Assembly (NCBI GenBank): GCA_017506865.1
Contig: JAFCMP010000057.1
Coordinates: 372,001-436,000, forward strand
Reading direction: 5' to 3'
DNA from: Tribonema minus
Taxonomy: Eukaryota > Sar > Xanthophyceae > Tribonematales > Tribonemataceae
Length of the DNA: 64,000 nucleotides
The notes beneath the pieces are model-generated. The model searched no databases. It saw only the letters and a program-made list of their open reading frames with translations, and had not been told where the DNA came from. Below, one piece after another: positions 44,612 to 56,756 of the stretch. Position numbers and translations under genes: made by a program. The first letter of the stretch is position 1. The number at the start of each line of letters is the position of its first letter.

Positions 44612-45949
44612 ATGCTCGAGCCTGCGAAGCTTGTGCTCTTTGGGGGCATCATCTCTTCAACACAACTCTCCGCCTTTCTACAGCCCAACGCGTTTCGCCC
44701 TCGTGGCTTTGCTCAGCAGCTCCCAACGGCAAGGCTGCGCATGAGCGATGTCGAGGCAGGCATCGCAAGAAGTAAGTCACAGGGGTTACTGAGTTGTTGG
44801 CGGTGCACTCATGAGGTTCGTCCCACCAAACTGCACCTGGAGCCAGCGACAAGGCATTGACCGCTTTCCTTTGTTTTGCTCGACAGTTGGCCAGCTGGCA
44901 GACCTGCCAGAGTATGCGTGGGTGCGTGGAGAAAACGGCCCTCTATCTGGCGGAGTCACGCCCAAGCAACTCTGGAACCTGGGAAAAGAAGAGTTCTTGC
45001 GGGAGCACGTTAGGGGCCGCGAGGTCACCCGAGAGGAGCGCATTCGGCTCCTGGACTTCTGGACAACCGTCCACAACCAAGGTTTGCTTTTATTGACCTG
45101 CTTATGTGGCAATTCACACATATGCCAGCTTGGGTACCCACTTAGATGGGCCGTGCTTCTCTGAGTTGTTGCACCACGACGTAGTTGCATGTCCTGCCGA
45201 TGCAGCACGCCGCGTTGTGTAAAAGCGGCGATGAATGCTTACAGTGCTGTGCTTGCTGTGCTGATTTGTTGCACAGGTGATGCAGAAGCAGCACCTCCAA
45301 AGGTGATCAAAGTCGTGCACGAGTCAGGCTTGGTGTATGAACACCTTATGCCTGATGATGCAACTCTGCGCAGCATGTGTCCAGATGGACTGATTCGTCT
45401 AGACCAAGACAACGAGGACTTGCCACTAGCTGTCCATCAGTGCCTGGACCTTCAGGACGGCGCGACCTATTGCAAATTGGGTTCCTTCAGCGTTGGAGAG
45501 CAGTGGCGCCAACATGAGAAGCGCTTCAAGCACCGTGACCGCGCCATTGTCCAAGAGGTGAGCATGGTGGTGGTGGAGGTGGTGGTGGTAGTGTTGTTGT
45601 GTTGGCATTGGCGTGGTCTGTGCTGTGCGCTGCTTGGTCTGCCACAAACGCAGTGTCTGTCGCATTTATCCTGATGTCATCTATGCAACCGTTATCCTCC
45701 ACGCAGGCAGCCTCGGCGGTGCAGATGCTCATGGGCCTGTCCACGGTCATCCAGGAGAAGAAGGTTGAGGTCCCTCTGGTAAGCTTAGGGCAAGCTTTAG
45801 CGGTGCCTGATGTAAGGCGCATGATCATTTCTGCTCTGCCGCGCCTCCATTCAATCTTGTGGCGGCCCTCTCTTGGTCAGCGTCTGGACGTGGGTGTCAT
45901 GAACTGGTGCGCATCGTTGAAGGGCAGCTCCACGATGCTACAGCTCTTG

Positions 45950-45986
<37 letters not shown>

Positions 45987-47061
45987 CGCTCGCGTGCTGT
46001 TCTTCAGGTTGCTGACAATGAGCGCCTTGTTTACAAGTATGGCGGCTCCTTCTCAGGCCTGCGAGATGCTTTTGAAACAGCTAAGAGGAAGGGGTACCAC
46101 CCAGAAAAGTCACATTTGGTCGGGGAGTTCGACGGCCTGGGAGAACGAGACGATGGGTCTGTGGGAGCCATCATCGAAGCGAAAAGCCATGTAATTGTGA
46201 GTGATATCATAAAGTGAAGTAGTATATACAGATTACTTTGTCGCTGCCTGAGCATTCAGCAGCGCGCGCAATCCGCATCTCGCATTGGTCACAATCGCAT
46301 ATTGTGACTCGGCTCTGTTACCCTTACTGTTCAAACTTTGCGCTCCGTCGTATTCACAACCGCTTTTCGCTTCGCGCAGACACATCCGCTTAACAATTCA
46401 CGCAGTCACGCCTGCTTCACTCTTTGGCTGTCACCTGACAGTTCACGCAATCATGACGGCTTCACACCTCACGCTAAAACGCCCTCTTCACACTATCACG
46501 AGATCTTTACGCGTGACCGCCTCACGCACTTCATGCTAACGCAGCAACTTCAGGCATCATCAGCATGCTACTTTTCAGACAATTGCACACATCATGATTG
46601 CAATACAGCACATTGCAATGCAACCCACTGCAGACTGCCACCCTTGTAAACTGAAGTACTGTTGAGCCTGCGTCCCATGCGCGCCCTACTTACGTTCGCA
46701 TTTTGTCTGCCAGGCTCACATGTTCAGCGCTTTGAGTTGTGCTGCCAAATCATCGGATAGCATACTTGCGCACAGCAATATGAGCGCTCATATCCATTGC
46801 TCAACCCTCCTCAAAAGCAGTGACTGTTGGTGTCCTGCCTGCCCACAGGCCGACGATGTGATGAAGGGCATGACGAAGCTCAAGCTATTCCACTTGTACC
46901 ACGAGCTCCACAAGCCGGATGTGCCCAAGGATGACCCGCCTGTGATTCTGTGCGGCAAGTTCTTCCCGCACGAGCAGCGCAACAATGCTCTTTCTTTTAA
47001 CCTGCACGTTCTCGTACCAGATGGCTCTGACTGGCGTTTCTTTAGTGGCAAGGAGCTGTGA
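44612..47061 (+). CDS. Probable organelle-targeted protein with PD-(D/E)XK-like motif
   Basis: Six exons (44612-44771, 44887-45081, 45277-45557, 45707-45778, 46008-46196, 46849-47061) join in phase to 369 residues. The N terminus (KLVLFGGIISSTQLSAFLQ then Arg-rich) looks like a transit peptide. The middle part (WVRGENGPLSGGVTPKQLWN, SGLVYEHLMPDDATLRSMCP) matches nothing I know. Exon 5 has HLVGEFDGLG followed 15 residues later by AIIEAKSHV. Asp278, Glu293 and Lys295 are spaced like the D...ExK core of PD-(D/E)XK nucleases. The helix after it (MKGMTKLKLFHLYHEL) and a strand (DPPVILCGKFF) fit that fold. No other nuclease signature was seen, so DNA or RNA cleavage is an inference. A longer in-frame N terminus (from 44489) is possible. 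Confidence 0.75.
45951..45984. repeat. (GCT)n microsatellite next to an acceptor
   Basis: An uninterrupted GCT run in intron 4 of the PD-(D/E)XK gene, 24 bases before exon 5. It may act as part of the pyrimidine-rich tract. Confidence 0.95.
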
Positions 47062-47415
47062 CCTACTGTTTGGAGCAATGCTGTATCATACCCAGGCGCG
47101 TACTCATGAGTGCGCAGCACGCGGACACACACAGACACTCATGCAAAACCCCTTTTTGACAGGTTGCCTTGCGGCTCATTCGCCGCGCTAGTTCTTGATG
47201 CGCATTGCAGGGCAAGGGGTGCAACGGCTTGGTGAAAGGGTAGCGATGTACTCTAACAATGACAGGACACAAACACTTGCAGACACTCATGGAGATGAAA
47301 GGTGCTTTTATGGTTGTTGTACAATGTGCAATGAGACACGGCCCCTGCGCAGGCCAAGTGTAAGCACGCCATGCACCACATCTTGCGTGCCTTATAAACC
47401 CACTTCAGAAGGCCA
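47062..47415. other. 3' region of the PD-(D/E)XK gene, no gene seen
   Basis: A TGTAA at 47359-47363 lies about 300 bases past the stop codon. Two ACAC(A)GACACTCATG-type boxes (47125, 47282) recur. Nothing else recognised. Confidence 0.5.
47359..47363 (+). terminator. Candidate TGTAA poly(A) signal of the PD-(D/E)XK gene
   Basis: TGTAA about 300 bases downstream of the stop at 47061. It is consistent with chlorophyte 3' UTR lengths. Confidence 0.4.
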
Positions 47416-47912
47416 TGTACCGTATATCTATAGTTAAGCCCATGGGGCGAGTTTTTCATGAGAGCGAAAAAAGGGGGGTGGGGCGCCATTAATATTTGGA
47501 GAAAAAAAGGGTGGGGTGCATTTATGTTTGAGGCATTTTAGCTCATCTATCACCATCATGAGGTGCCAGCATGCTGCTACGCCGCTCCTGAATCCAGTTC
47601 AACTTTCGCAAAGCCAGCTGCTGCTTCTGGGAGCCTTTTCGTGAGTTTGGCTACATTGTTGGCTATCTTTCTGTCTGCTCTGCACGGTGATGACAGTGCA
47701 TGCATGCACGCACACAATGTGGTGATGTAGCAAGAGTCACTGAGTGTGCAGATACAGATACGCAGAGATTACATGCTGCGTATGCATGTGAGAAAAAAGG
47801 GGGGGGGGGGCACATATTTATGAGCAAAAATAAACGGGGGGCATCATTTGTGAGGGCTCGGAAACTCATGAAAAACTCGCCCCATGGGCTTACTTATAGA
47901 TAATACGGTACA
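47416..47912. mobile_element. MITE-like element with about 47-bp terminal inverted repeats
   Basis: The left arm (47416-47462) begins TGTACCGTATATCTATAG and contains AAGCCCATGGGGCGAG. The right arm (47912-47865, reversed) is nearly the same. Between the arms, four G-rich direct units of the form GAAAAAAGGGGGG...ATTTATG lie at about 47466, 47502, 47793 and 47826. No coding capacity was found. The flanking target duplication is unclear because the right end abuts a retroposon fragment. Confidence 0.7.
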
Positions 47913-48158
47913 GATGGAGTCTGCGTGGAGCTGGGTGGCCCTAAGACGGGTCTGTCTGTGGGGGGAGAGTCTTGTAGCTTTGTTTGGTATCCCTGCTAGT
48001 ATGTGGGGGACAGTCGCTTGCGGGTGCTTTGTTGGGGGTGATGTGGGGGGCGGGGTGTGGCGTGCAAGCTTTGCATGCTACATCCAAGAGTGAGAACAAG
48101 GCGACACACCTACAACATGGCATTTCCACAGCCACAAGTGGAATATAATAAAAGTACA
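47908..48158 (+). mobile_element. 5'-truncated copy of retroposon segment B
   Basis: About 245 bases are identical to 35115-35360, ending GTGGAATATAATAAA then AGTACAGA. GTACAGA also occurs at the left junction (about 47904-47910), so a short target duplication is likely. Full identity points to recent movement. Confidence 0.78.
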
Positions 48159-48794
48159 GACACGCAGATGCCATGTTAGGCTCTTATGCTTTGAGCTGTT
48201 GTGTGCCTACACTGCCATTGTCACAGACTTTTGTATGGTATGTACATCCTCTCTTGTTGAACTCTGGTGTCCATATCTCAGAGGCTGCAAGCCGTATCAC
48301 ATGTATATATATATGTGTGTGTGTGTGTGTGTCTGGCCGCCGTCCCTGCTGCCACCAGCACCGCACGGCGCACCGATGCTGCTACGCTGTCACCGTGACC
48401 GAGTTTTCATGTGTGAGCTGATCGCTGCGCCCACTGCTGCCAGCTGCGCCGATGAGGCCGCCGCCGCCATCTCCAGCATGAGTGCTGCTACAGAAGGTGG
48501 CTGACCACAGTGCCCTCGGCCGCTACTGCTTCCGCGCTCGCGAGCTCACTCGGCATGCTGTCTTCAATGCCTGGCTCAGGACGCATTCGCGCCCGCGTGC
48601 ATGGAGCGCTGCTGCGCTGGTGGCAGCGCTCCTCCCCGCAGCGCAGTGCAACGCTGCATGGGCCTGGGGCTGGCACTCACGCCCACTGCTCTACATGTGT
48701 ACTTTGTCACAAAGGCATGTGGAGTGTGGGTGGTGGCAAGGTTGACGCATGTCACATCTAGGCTGGTTCACGCCCAAATAATAAGCAAGACTTC

Positions 48795-49055
48795 CTGAAA
48801 TTCCCATGGGCATGCCAATGCAAACGGGCTCAGTAACATGTTTCTTGACTTGTCAACTTGCAAACAGCAAAGGATTGCTGGGTGCAGATCTCGAGCATGA
48901 GCTCCAGCTGCATTCCCTCCAATTTGCCATGGGCATGCCAGTGCAAACGGGTTCAGCAACATGTTTCTTGACACATTTATCGACTTGCAACAACAACAAT
49001 TGAGGAATGTGGGTGCAGATCTCGAGCATGAATTCTGGTTGCATTCCCCCTCCCC
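48795..49055. repeat. Tandem duplication of about 125 bp
   Basis: Units at about 48795-48920 and 48921-49055 share CATGGGCATGCCA.TGCAAACG, ACATGTTTCTTGAC and GGTGCAGATCTCGAGCATGA. No coding function was seen. Confidence 0.8.
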
Positions 49056-49353
49056 ACCGAGTCGCATCTGAACATCAACCGCCGTTTGCGACCAAGTGAA
49101 ACCCATACGGAGTCAAGAACATCGGAGCGACCTAGCAAGAGCCCCCTCTGCCTCACCCAGACACACTTACAGAACGGCATAGTGAGAGCCCCCCTGCACC
49201 TCACATACTCAAACACACACTTGCACTTGCACTTCACTACCTGCCAATGTGCGTGTCACCTCCTCGTTGAGAACGCTCGGAAGCAACGTGCCTTCTCCAG
49301 GCAGGAAGCGTGGTGCAAGGCGCTGTCGAGGCGTGATAAAGCAGCGCCACTCA

Positions 49354-49479
49354 ATGGCGTGGCGTTTAATGACGGCCACCGCTGCAGCAGCAGCGATTAT
49401 CGCAGCGATTGCGTCGGTGGCGATGCGCCACGCTCCAGCCCCTGCGCAGTATCGCGTCGGCGGATGGTTCTCTAGCCCG
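49354..49479 (+). CDS. Possible first exon of the kinase gene
   Basis: ATG at 49354 opens 42 codons (MAWRLMTATAAAAAIIAAI, then VGGWFSSP) that end at a good donor (CCG|GTGAGC) in phase 0, matching the phase-0 kinase exon at 50791. Joined, the kinase domain would be preceded by a short hydrophobic N terminus. There is no independent support, and other first exons may exist. Confidence 0.3.
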
Positions 49480-50790
49480 GTGAGCCTCGTAAGCATCTCT
49501 TGTTTGCGAGACTCTTGCCGACGTTAGACTCTAATGTGCACTTCTGGCCTTGTTCACAGGTGTCGCAGTCACCTACAAGTACCTGTAGTTCAATGATTCG
49601 ATGTGCTGTGGTATATCACCAACGAAATCAAGGCACGTGTCGCGTATACTGCTAGGGTGCGTTGCATCATGCTCATTAGACACGTTTCCTGCCATATCTC
49701 AAGCACAGTAAGCCAATTGGGACGGTCTGGCAAATCACATGTTGACTTTCATGTTTAAAGCACTGTGGAGTGTAGACCTTCGACGCTTTTGCATAGGCTA
49801 TTGTGTCTGTTGTGAATTTTGTTCGCTTTAATGTGTCATGCCCAGAACATGCGCAGTTTCTGGTGCGCAGCACAAATAGAGCAGTTCTGCTGACTGCCAG
49901 AGAGGGGAGGCTGACGAAAAAGAACTGCAGAGCAGCAGCTACCGCGAAACGTTGTGGTCCACTTCACCAAGGGGCTTTCGCTCGCTTTCAGGCTGACTAA
50001 AAGACACATCTAATGCTCTTTGCTGACCAGTAATGAGAAGCCATGTCGCAAAAACCCGCCTGTGCTTTGACGGTGTCAGAGTACGCCGCAAAGCCATGAG
50101 CAGTCTAGGACACAAGCTGCAATTTGCATGTACCTAACCAAATATGGAGTGGTTGCCCCTGATGTGGTGAGCCCACCCCTCACAGATCACCACTTGCTTG
50201 TCAAAGAGCCCGCAGTCCATTTTTGTTCTGGTGCACCAGCTGAGCAGATGGCATGCATGCCGTTGACATAAGACGCTGACGGTGAGATGATCTTACGCCA
50301 TCTCGCATTCTGGTCTGGGAGTACAATCGTCTGAAGACTGCACACACGCGGTCATTTTGATGCACAGCGTACTGATCTGGATGCGTCACTTGTCAGTGCG
50401 ATTGTCATTTGGCTCGCTATCTTCGTCCCTCATCATTTACTAATAGTAGCCTTCATTCTGCATCCGCATCACTCCAATAATGCTGATGACGGTAGACAAG
50501 AGACAAGGAGAATGATGCGCGCTCCTTCGAGAAATCCGTTCCTGATAATATCTTGACTCCAATAGCAAGCCCAGGGCAAATGTTAACAATTTTGCCTGTG
50601 ACGATTGCAAACAAAACCCACAATTGGAGCCTTGTTTGAAACATACAAATGTTGGGTGCTTGCATGGCAGGTGGAGCCGTCAGCGTATGGTCCGGGACTG
50701 GCCAAGGGACCACAGTGTACCTTGGCACATGCCGTGTGGCCTGGAGACAGCAGACAATTGAACTTTGATTTACCCTTTTCTAGCTTTCAG

Positions 50791-53700
50791 GAGGTCTCAT
50801 TTCTGACCGGGGGGGAGGGCAACATGGGGTCAGTGTACGAGGCTTTCTTGCATGGCAAACAGAAGGTGGTCATGAAGACCAGCCGTGAAGACAACCCCAT
50901 GGCCCAGGTAAGGGGTAAATATAACGTACACATGCAAATCATATCACAGTCAGTGTAAAGGTGAAATGCTCTGACTCCCCTGGCGCTACAGCCATGCTGG
51001 CTTTCAACATACGACGGTTCTTGCCTGCGAGCCTCGGAGCGGGCAATCATGTCCATTGGACCACGTGCATTGTGTGGGTGTGAAACTTTGCAGCAGCGCC
51101 ACGCACTTTATGCATGTGTCCACCGCATTACTTCACTGGAGATTTTTGTGAACAAAGCTCGGCAGAGACGCAGGCCTTGGTGTATAAGCGTATGAAGAAC
51201 ATGTGCATGTTCATTGCACACAATCACGTACTCCGAAGTAATTGGTGTTTGAGCAACTGGTGCAGCCGTGCATTTTATGACCTCAGGCTCATACTCTTGA
51301 AGTTGCGCTTAACGTCACCGCACCGGATGACACATGTTGTGGCGCTGATATACTGCTGGTTGAGTCATCCTTTCACATGCCCATGAAGTTGACTGAAACC
51401 ACGTACGCCAAACTGGAAAACTGCTGCATGCTACTAATATGCTGTGTTCATGCCTTTTGCCCCAAACGAATGACGCGCAGAAACTTGCAGATGACCTGCA
51501 AAACGAGATTAAAGTTCTGGCACGGCTCGACCACAAAAACATTGTGCAGCTCATCGGCGCTGGACACGTCTCATTCATGGATGCCAGGGACCCCCTCTGG
51601 CCTGTACCTGACCGCTCATGGAAAAAGGTAAGAGTTGCCAGCCTGCTAGCAGGACATGGTGTGATGATCAAGATCAAGTCACCTTCAATATTTGACTGAT
51701 CTGCCGTTCGTCAGTTTCATGCACTGCTAACAACGACTGGGGTTGAAAGGATGATATTGTAATGGCATCAAGACACGGTGGCCTGCTGTTTTGCCATTGT
51801 GGCTTTAATGCAATGCTGTTGATGAAGGGAATGGTAAGGATGATATTGTCATGGCATCAAGACACGGTGGCCTTTTGTTTTGCCATTGCGGCTTTGAGAT
51901 GGTGGTGTCATTACTGCGACTATGCTCTGGCATGCTCTGGCATGCATGATCAAGAACATTATGTGTCGTGCATGATACCTTCGTTTGTCTCCTATTAATT
52001 GAGAAATGATACCTCTGGCTCACAACACAGGAAAGCAGCTTATCCAGGGACTGCCTGCAAGTACACACCGCAACTGGTTGCCACATGCTAAGCTGACATC
52101 AAAGTGAAATTAATTGATTGCCACATACTGAGCTGATATCAAAGGTGTTGTTGAAACCAGCTTCACCTACCCAGCGTATGTGAAGCTCTACTGGCAGGCA
52201 CTGATGCCTAGTCTTGCAGAAGAAAACGCAACAGTACACGCACATGTGCAATGCTTTCATGCAAATGTTGTGTTTCAAAATTCAAATACCAAAGCTGAGC
52301 TCAGCAGAAGCTGCCGCTTAATGAATAAGTCACAATGATCCAGTAATGCTGCCAACAGTGTGGCCCTTTCTGCAAGCAACAACATCATTGATGCGCCGTG
52401 TGCCCCACATTTACTCTCTTCATTGTGATAGTAGCACTTGCCTGGTCGTACTGAACAACAATATTTGCTGGTGTACTGTGTGACAGCGTGCAGTAGACCG
52501 TCGCTCTTTGTATGACAGTGTTGTTCATGCCAGGTTATTCATACCACCCAACAACGCATCTACCATGCACATCTCGACAAGCCATGTTGCGCCCATGCCC
52601 TGCTTCTGCTGCAGCGGTTTGCTGTGCTTGAGTACCTGGAAGGAGGCTCACTTGCAGATGTCATAGGAATAAGTGACGCTCCACCACCGCCTGGGTCCAA
52701 CGGCGCAAACTGGATGGGGAGTGCAGCAAGCGCTGACACCATCAAGTATGTGATGAGGAAGAAGGCTTTTCCAACAATCAGGGCTTTGCAGGTGTGCAGA
52801 GGGCTGCAGGCTCGGTCGCAAGCACTCTGAGTATCCAGCAATGTGGTGTACTTGCAGCGTCATTCTGCAACAGTGGAAGTACTGGCGTTGTTTGAGGGCC
52901 GCATGGTGAAGAGTCGTCATGACACGTTACGCCACCATATGAGTCGCCATGCTGAATGCATTGCTCTGAGCTGGGTTTTAAAGTACCACTCCTCATAAGG
53001 CATTTGTGTGTCTAGTCCGAGCGCAGCATGCTCGTCTGCAGCTTGCTTTGTCTGCACCTGGCCTTGACGCAACATTTGCACACTAACCTCGTTGAAGTAT
53101 GCAGCTGCTGCGCGCCTGAATTGGACCTGTTAGCGTTCTGTGCACTTATTACAGGGGCAATTGCTGCTTACATGAATGATGGTGATGATCTGACACCGCA
53201 CTTGAACTTGAAGTGCCAGGCTAACGCTGCCAACAGTCATGCCATTCAATGCTGGCAAACTCTTTGACGCATCAATAATCATTGAGCATGAAAGACACAC
53301 AAGTGACAAATTTTCTTGTTTCAAGTACCCCGCTTGCATGGCAGTAAGCCATCTACTTGTTATAGATGTTCACTAGGCTCTGCATATTGTTGTGGTGGCA
53401 CAGGTGGCGGAGGACATTGCTGCGGCCCTGGCATACATGCATAACCATCGCCAGTACACTGGTGTACCAGTGCGTATCATACACAGGTAAATGTGGTGCT
53501 CAATAATGTGACAACAAATTATTGGTCGGTCGCACAAAGCCCACCATATGTATGGTATGCTTTGTGTAACTGTTCACATATAGATGGAGCACTTTGTCTT
53601 GTCATGTCGTCTCATTTGATATGTTTCACGGATAGAGCCGCTATCGTATGTGCATGTCTGCAGTGATCAGAGTAGTACAGCAATATATTTTGTGGTGCGG

Positions 53701-56700
53701 TTGTATATATGTGCAGTGTCTAAGATCTTGGCCATAGCTTGTTATCATATGGCAAGCGAGTTCCGCGCATGTGACCATGATGAGCTTGCAAATCACCATT
53801 TATGAGTGAAGTACTTGTAATTGTACGATCACACCAGAGTGTCTGCAGCATGCCGACGGAGCTGACATCACTTGGCATCTTGCTCACACACAGTCTTGGC
53901 AGCTATGTTGACTCGATGCCATGGCACGTGTGGTACCCCCCGGGGTGCAGTAAGCCTTATCATTCCGCGTACGTGCTTGTCATTGTGAGCACCAAGCTCC
54001 AGCCTCTGTTTTTGACGTGTTTACACTGCGCGGAGCCTCATCCAAAATTAGCATACGCAATGCAGGCCAGCAAGCGCTTGCACCGCATGCAAGCCAATGC
54101 ATCAGTTTCGTACAATGGCAGCATGTTGCTGATTCTGCTGCAAATCGCCATGATACTTCTACAATACAGGGACATTAAGCCTGGCAATGTTATGTTTGAC
54201 AAGCGTGGCACTGCAAAGCTGGTGGACTTCAGCATGGCTGGGGTGCTGGAGTTTGGACATGACGAGCGACCCAGCATGAATGAGACTTTCGACCTCACAG
54301 GTGTGCAGAATGCACCACATGCTTTGAATCAAACAGGCGTAAATGACACGTCACAGTGGATCTGGCGACCATACTGGTACAGAACTGGCATGTGATATAC
54401 GCCCATTTGCAAGCCGCACTGTGATGTTTCAAGATACTTGCATGGCAACACTTTTGGGTGCGATGGATAACGTCGCCTTGTTGTTCACGTGCCCTTCGGC
54501 ATACTGCATGGTGGAGAGTTCATGTCAAGACATGAGTAAACTTTGAAGCCGTTACTGGCTGAGTAGACGTCTGCAGTGCTGTACTGCCTTTCCTTTGTCG
54601 TTGGCCTCGTTCTCGTATTTGTATGGATCAGCAGCTGTTCTAGCTGCTCATGTGCGCATGTACTTCGAAGTACATTGTAATCGTATTTGTCAGGCTTCCT
54701 AAGCCTGTCATGTACTTTCATGTGGCAGCTAATGGCAAAGCAGGCGTAAGGCTGCCAATTTGCTGCAGCCGTTGCCGAAGGCGGTTAGGCATGGACGACA
54801 GGGTTGGGCCAGCCATTGGTAGCTCATACTGTAGCATCTACAAACATGGTGCGCATGCAATGCTGATTGCTCAACTGGTTTGAACCCATGCCTGCGACAT
54901 GTACATGACAAATAATGTCCAGCTAACAGCAGTCATCAGCAGGGGCCATGTGACAGCAGCAAGGCAACAAGAGATTAGGCTCAATACACGCTTGTGCTGC
55001 TGCGCAGTTCTGCTGCCAGACCATGTCAACTAGCACAGTCAGTGTCAGACATGCTCATGTGGGAGCCTATGATACAGGTCTTGTCAATTTGTAAGTAGGC
55101 GAGCAGGACCATCCGTTGGCGTCCTTATCGGTGGGCACCCGTGTGCTATCAGCACCTGTTGACCGGTACAGGTGCTGCTGATTCAAGTGTACATCTGGAT
55201 ATGTTGAGCCTTGTGAAAACAGCCTGAGTGTGCGGGATTACCGATGGAGTGAGGAAACAAGGCTGCCACAACAACTACGTCATAAAGTACAGCGCGAGTC
55301 ACTCCTGGCATTTACATATGATCAAGCTTCTGTCTGAGGTGTCTGAGAAATACCATGTGTGTCCTTCTTGCTAAGCACTGCAGCCCAAGCTAAAGTATTT
55401 TGGCCGAATAATTACAAAGCTGCTTTTGTCATCTGTGCACAAGGTGCACCTGTTGACAAGGATTTCCCGCCAAGACACAACAATGATTTTTTTTGCCAAT
55501 TTTATCTGCAGGCATGCTGTCCTCATTTGCCACAGTGCTGTTATGCTTTGATGGTTGCAGGCGACATTGGCAACTGTAGGTTCATGGCACCTGAGGTGGC
55601 ACGGAAGGAGCACTACAACGAGAAGGCAGACATCTACTCATTTGGCCTGCTGCTATGGGAGATGATAACACTTCAGCAGCCATACATGGGCTTGCTCCGT
55701 TGTGGCACACCCCAATGGTGAGCTCCGACGGCAGTGCTCAAGTGTTGAGATAGTCCGAGAGGGTTTGCATATAGAGGTTGCAAGATAAATATTGTCAGGC
55801 TACAATGGTGTACCATGTACAGTGTTGTTGCCAGAACATCGTGCGATACCATAAGGAAGAGACATATTTCCTGCTGCAGAGTGAATGGCTATATGTGCAC
55901 TGATATGTATGCACTCGAGTTGCATGTACACGCCGAGTAGTTGGCTTACCCTGGAACGCCTGATGTAAACATTCCACAAATAATGCGTTAGTGTGGACAG
56001 CATCACTGGTTGCTGCATGCCGGGACCCTAAGCAGCTTGAGCTATTTATACTGTTGACAGCAAGCTCAGCGTCTGCAGCCGCAAGTGTAAGAAGACGCTC
56101 TGACACAACTGCAGCTGCAGGTGTAAGAAGATGCTCTGACACAATCAAACGACTGTGCATAATATGCACTGCATTTCTTGACTCTGAGGGTTGCTGCCGT
56201 TGCGACCATCGATTACTTGTAAGGCAGCAGTGAAGTGGGACGAAGAGTAGCAGGGGACAATGTTTGTTGCCATGCGAACTGTTTCAGGTGAGCAATGGTA
56301 TCTGTCATATCAATGGCATCTGTAATGTGACTCATATCTTGTCTGCCTAGTTGTCCACTTGTTTTTCTTTCAAACCATTCCTGCCTCCTGCTGAGTATGA
56401 TGCACAAAGCTGCATGTGACCAGGCAAGCTCTCCTGCTTGTGCTGTGCACATGTATAGGCAATGCCTCCATAAATGCCGAGAACCGTTTTCCGCGTGTCT
56501 TGTGTCAATGCTTACATCAACTCACCGCTGTGTGCTCGCGTGATGTAGGCGAGATGACTGGATGAAGGAAGTTGTTCAAGGGGGGGCACGACCACCCTTG
56601 GGGCCATTCTGGGACCCAGCGCTTGCACAGCTTGTGCGCAGCTGCTGGGCAGAGGATCCTGCTGAGCGCCCATGTGCTCGGAGCTTGCAGTTGAAGCTGA

Positions 56701-56756
56701 GGAGAATGATTGCCGCCGCTAAAGCAACCATGAGTGGCAGTGCAGCAAAGTCATGA
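50791..56756 (+). CDS. TKL-like protein kinase with DFS instead of DFG
   Basis: Seven exons (50791-50907, 51481-51627, 52615-52791, 53404-53486, 54170-54300, 55561-55717, 56549-56756) join in phase to 339 residues covering a whole kinase domain. Visible elements are the Gly loop GGEGNMGSVYEA, the ATP lysine VVMK (29), helix-C Glu in NEIKVLARLDH, the hinge AVLEYLEGGSLADV and the catalytic loop IHRDIKPGNVMF (codon for R split by an intron). VDFSMAGVLEF (194-196) stands where DFG is usual. The domain continues with CRFMAPEVARKEHYNEKADIYSFG and CWAEDPAERPCARSLQLKL. The APE, DIYSFG and CW...RP motifs place it with tyrosine-kinase-like Ser/Thr kinases common in algae. The Mg-binding Asp is intact, so activity is plausible despite Gly-to-Ser. 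The upstream start is uncertain (see 49354). Substrates are unknown. Confidence 0.9.
51747..51896. repeat. Direct repeat of 60 bp, spaced 89 bp
   Basis: Two near-identical segments (AAGGATGATATTGT.ATGGCA) at 51747-51806 and 51836-51896 in intron 2 of the kinase gene. Confidence 0.8.

Larger units (their letters stand above)
48159..50790. other. Intergenic region upstream of the kinase
   Basis: It holds a TG microsatellite (48304-48332), a 125-bp tandem duplication (48795-49055) and a possible first kinase exon (49354-49479). Otherwise I find no phase-consistent coding sequence. Confidence 0.5.
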
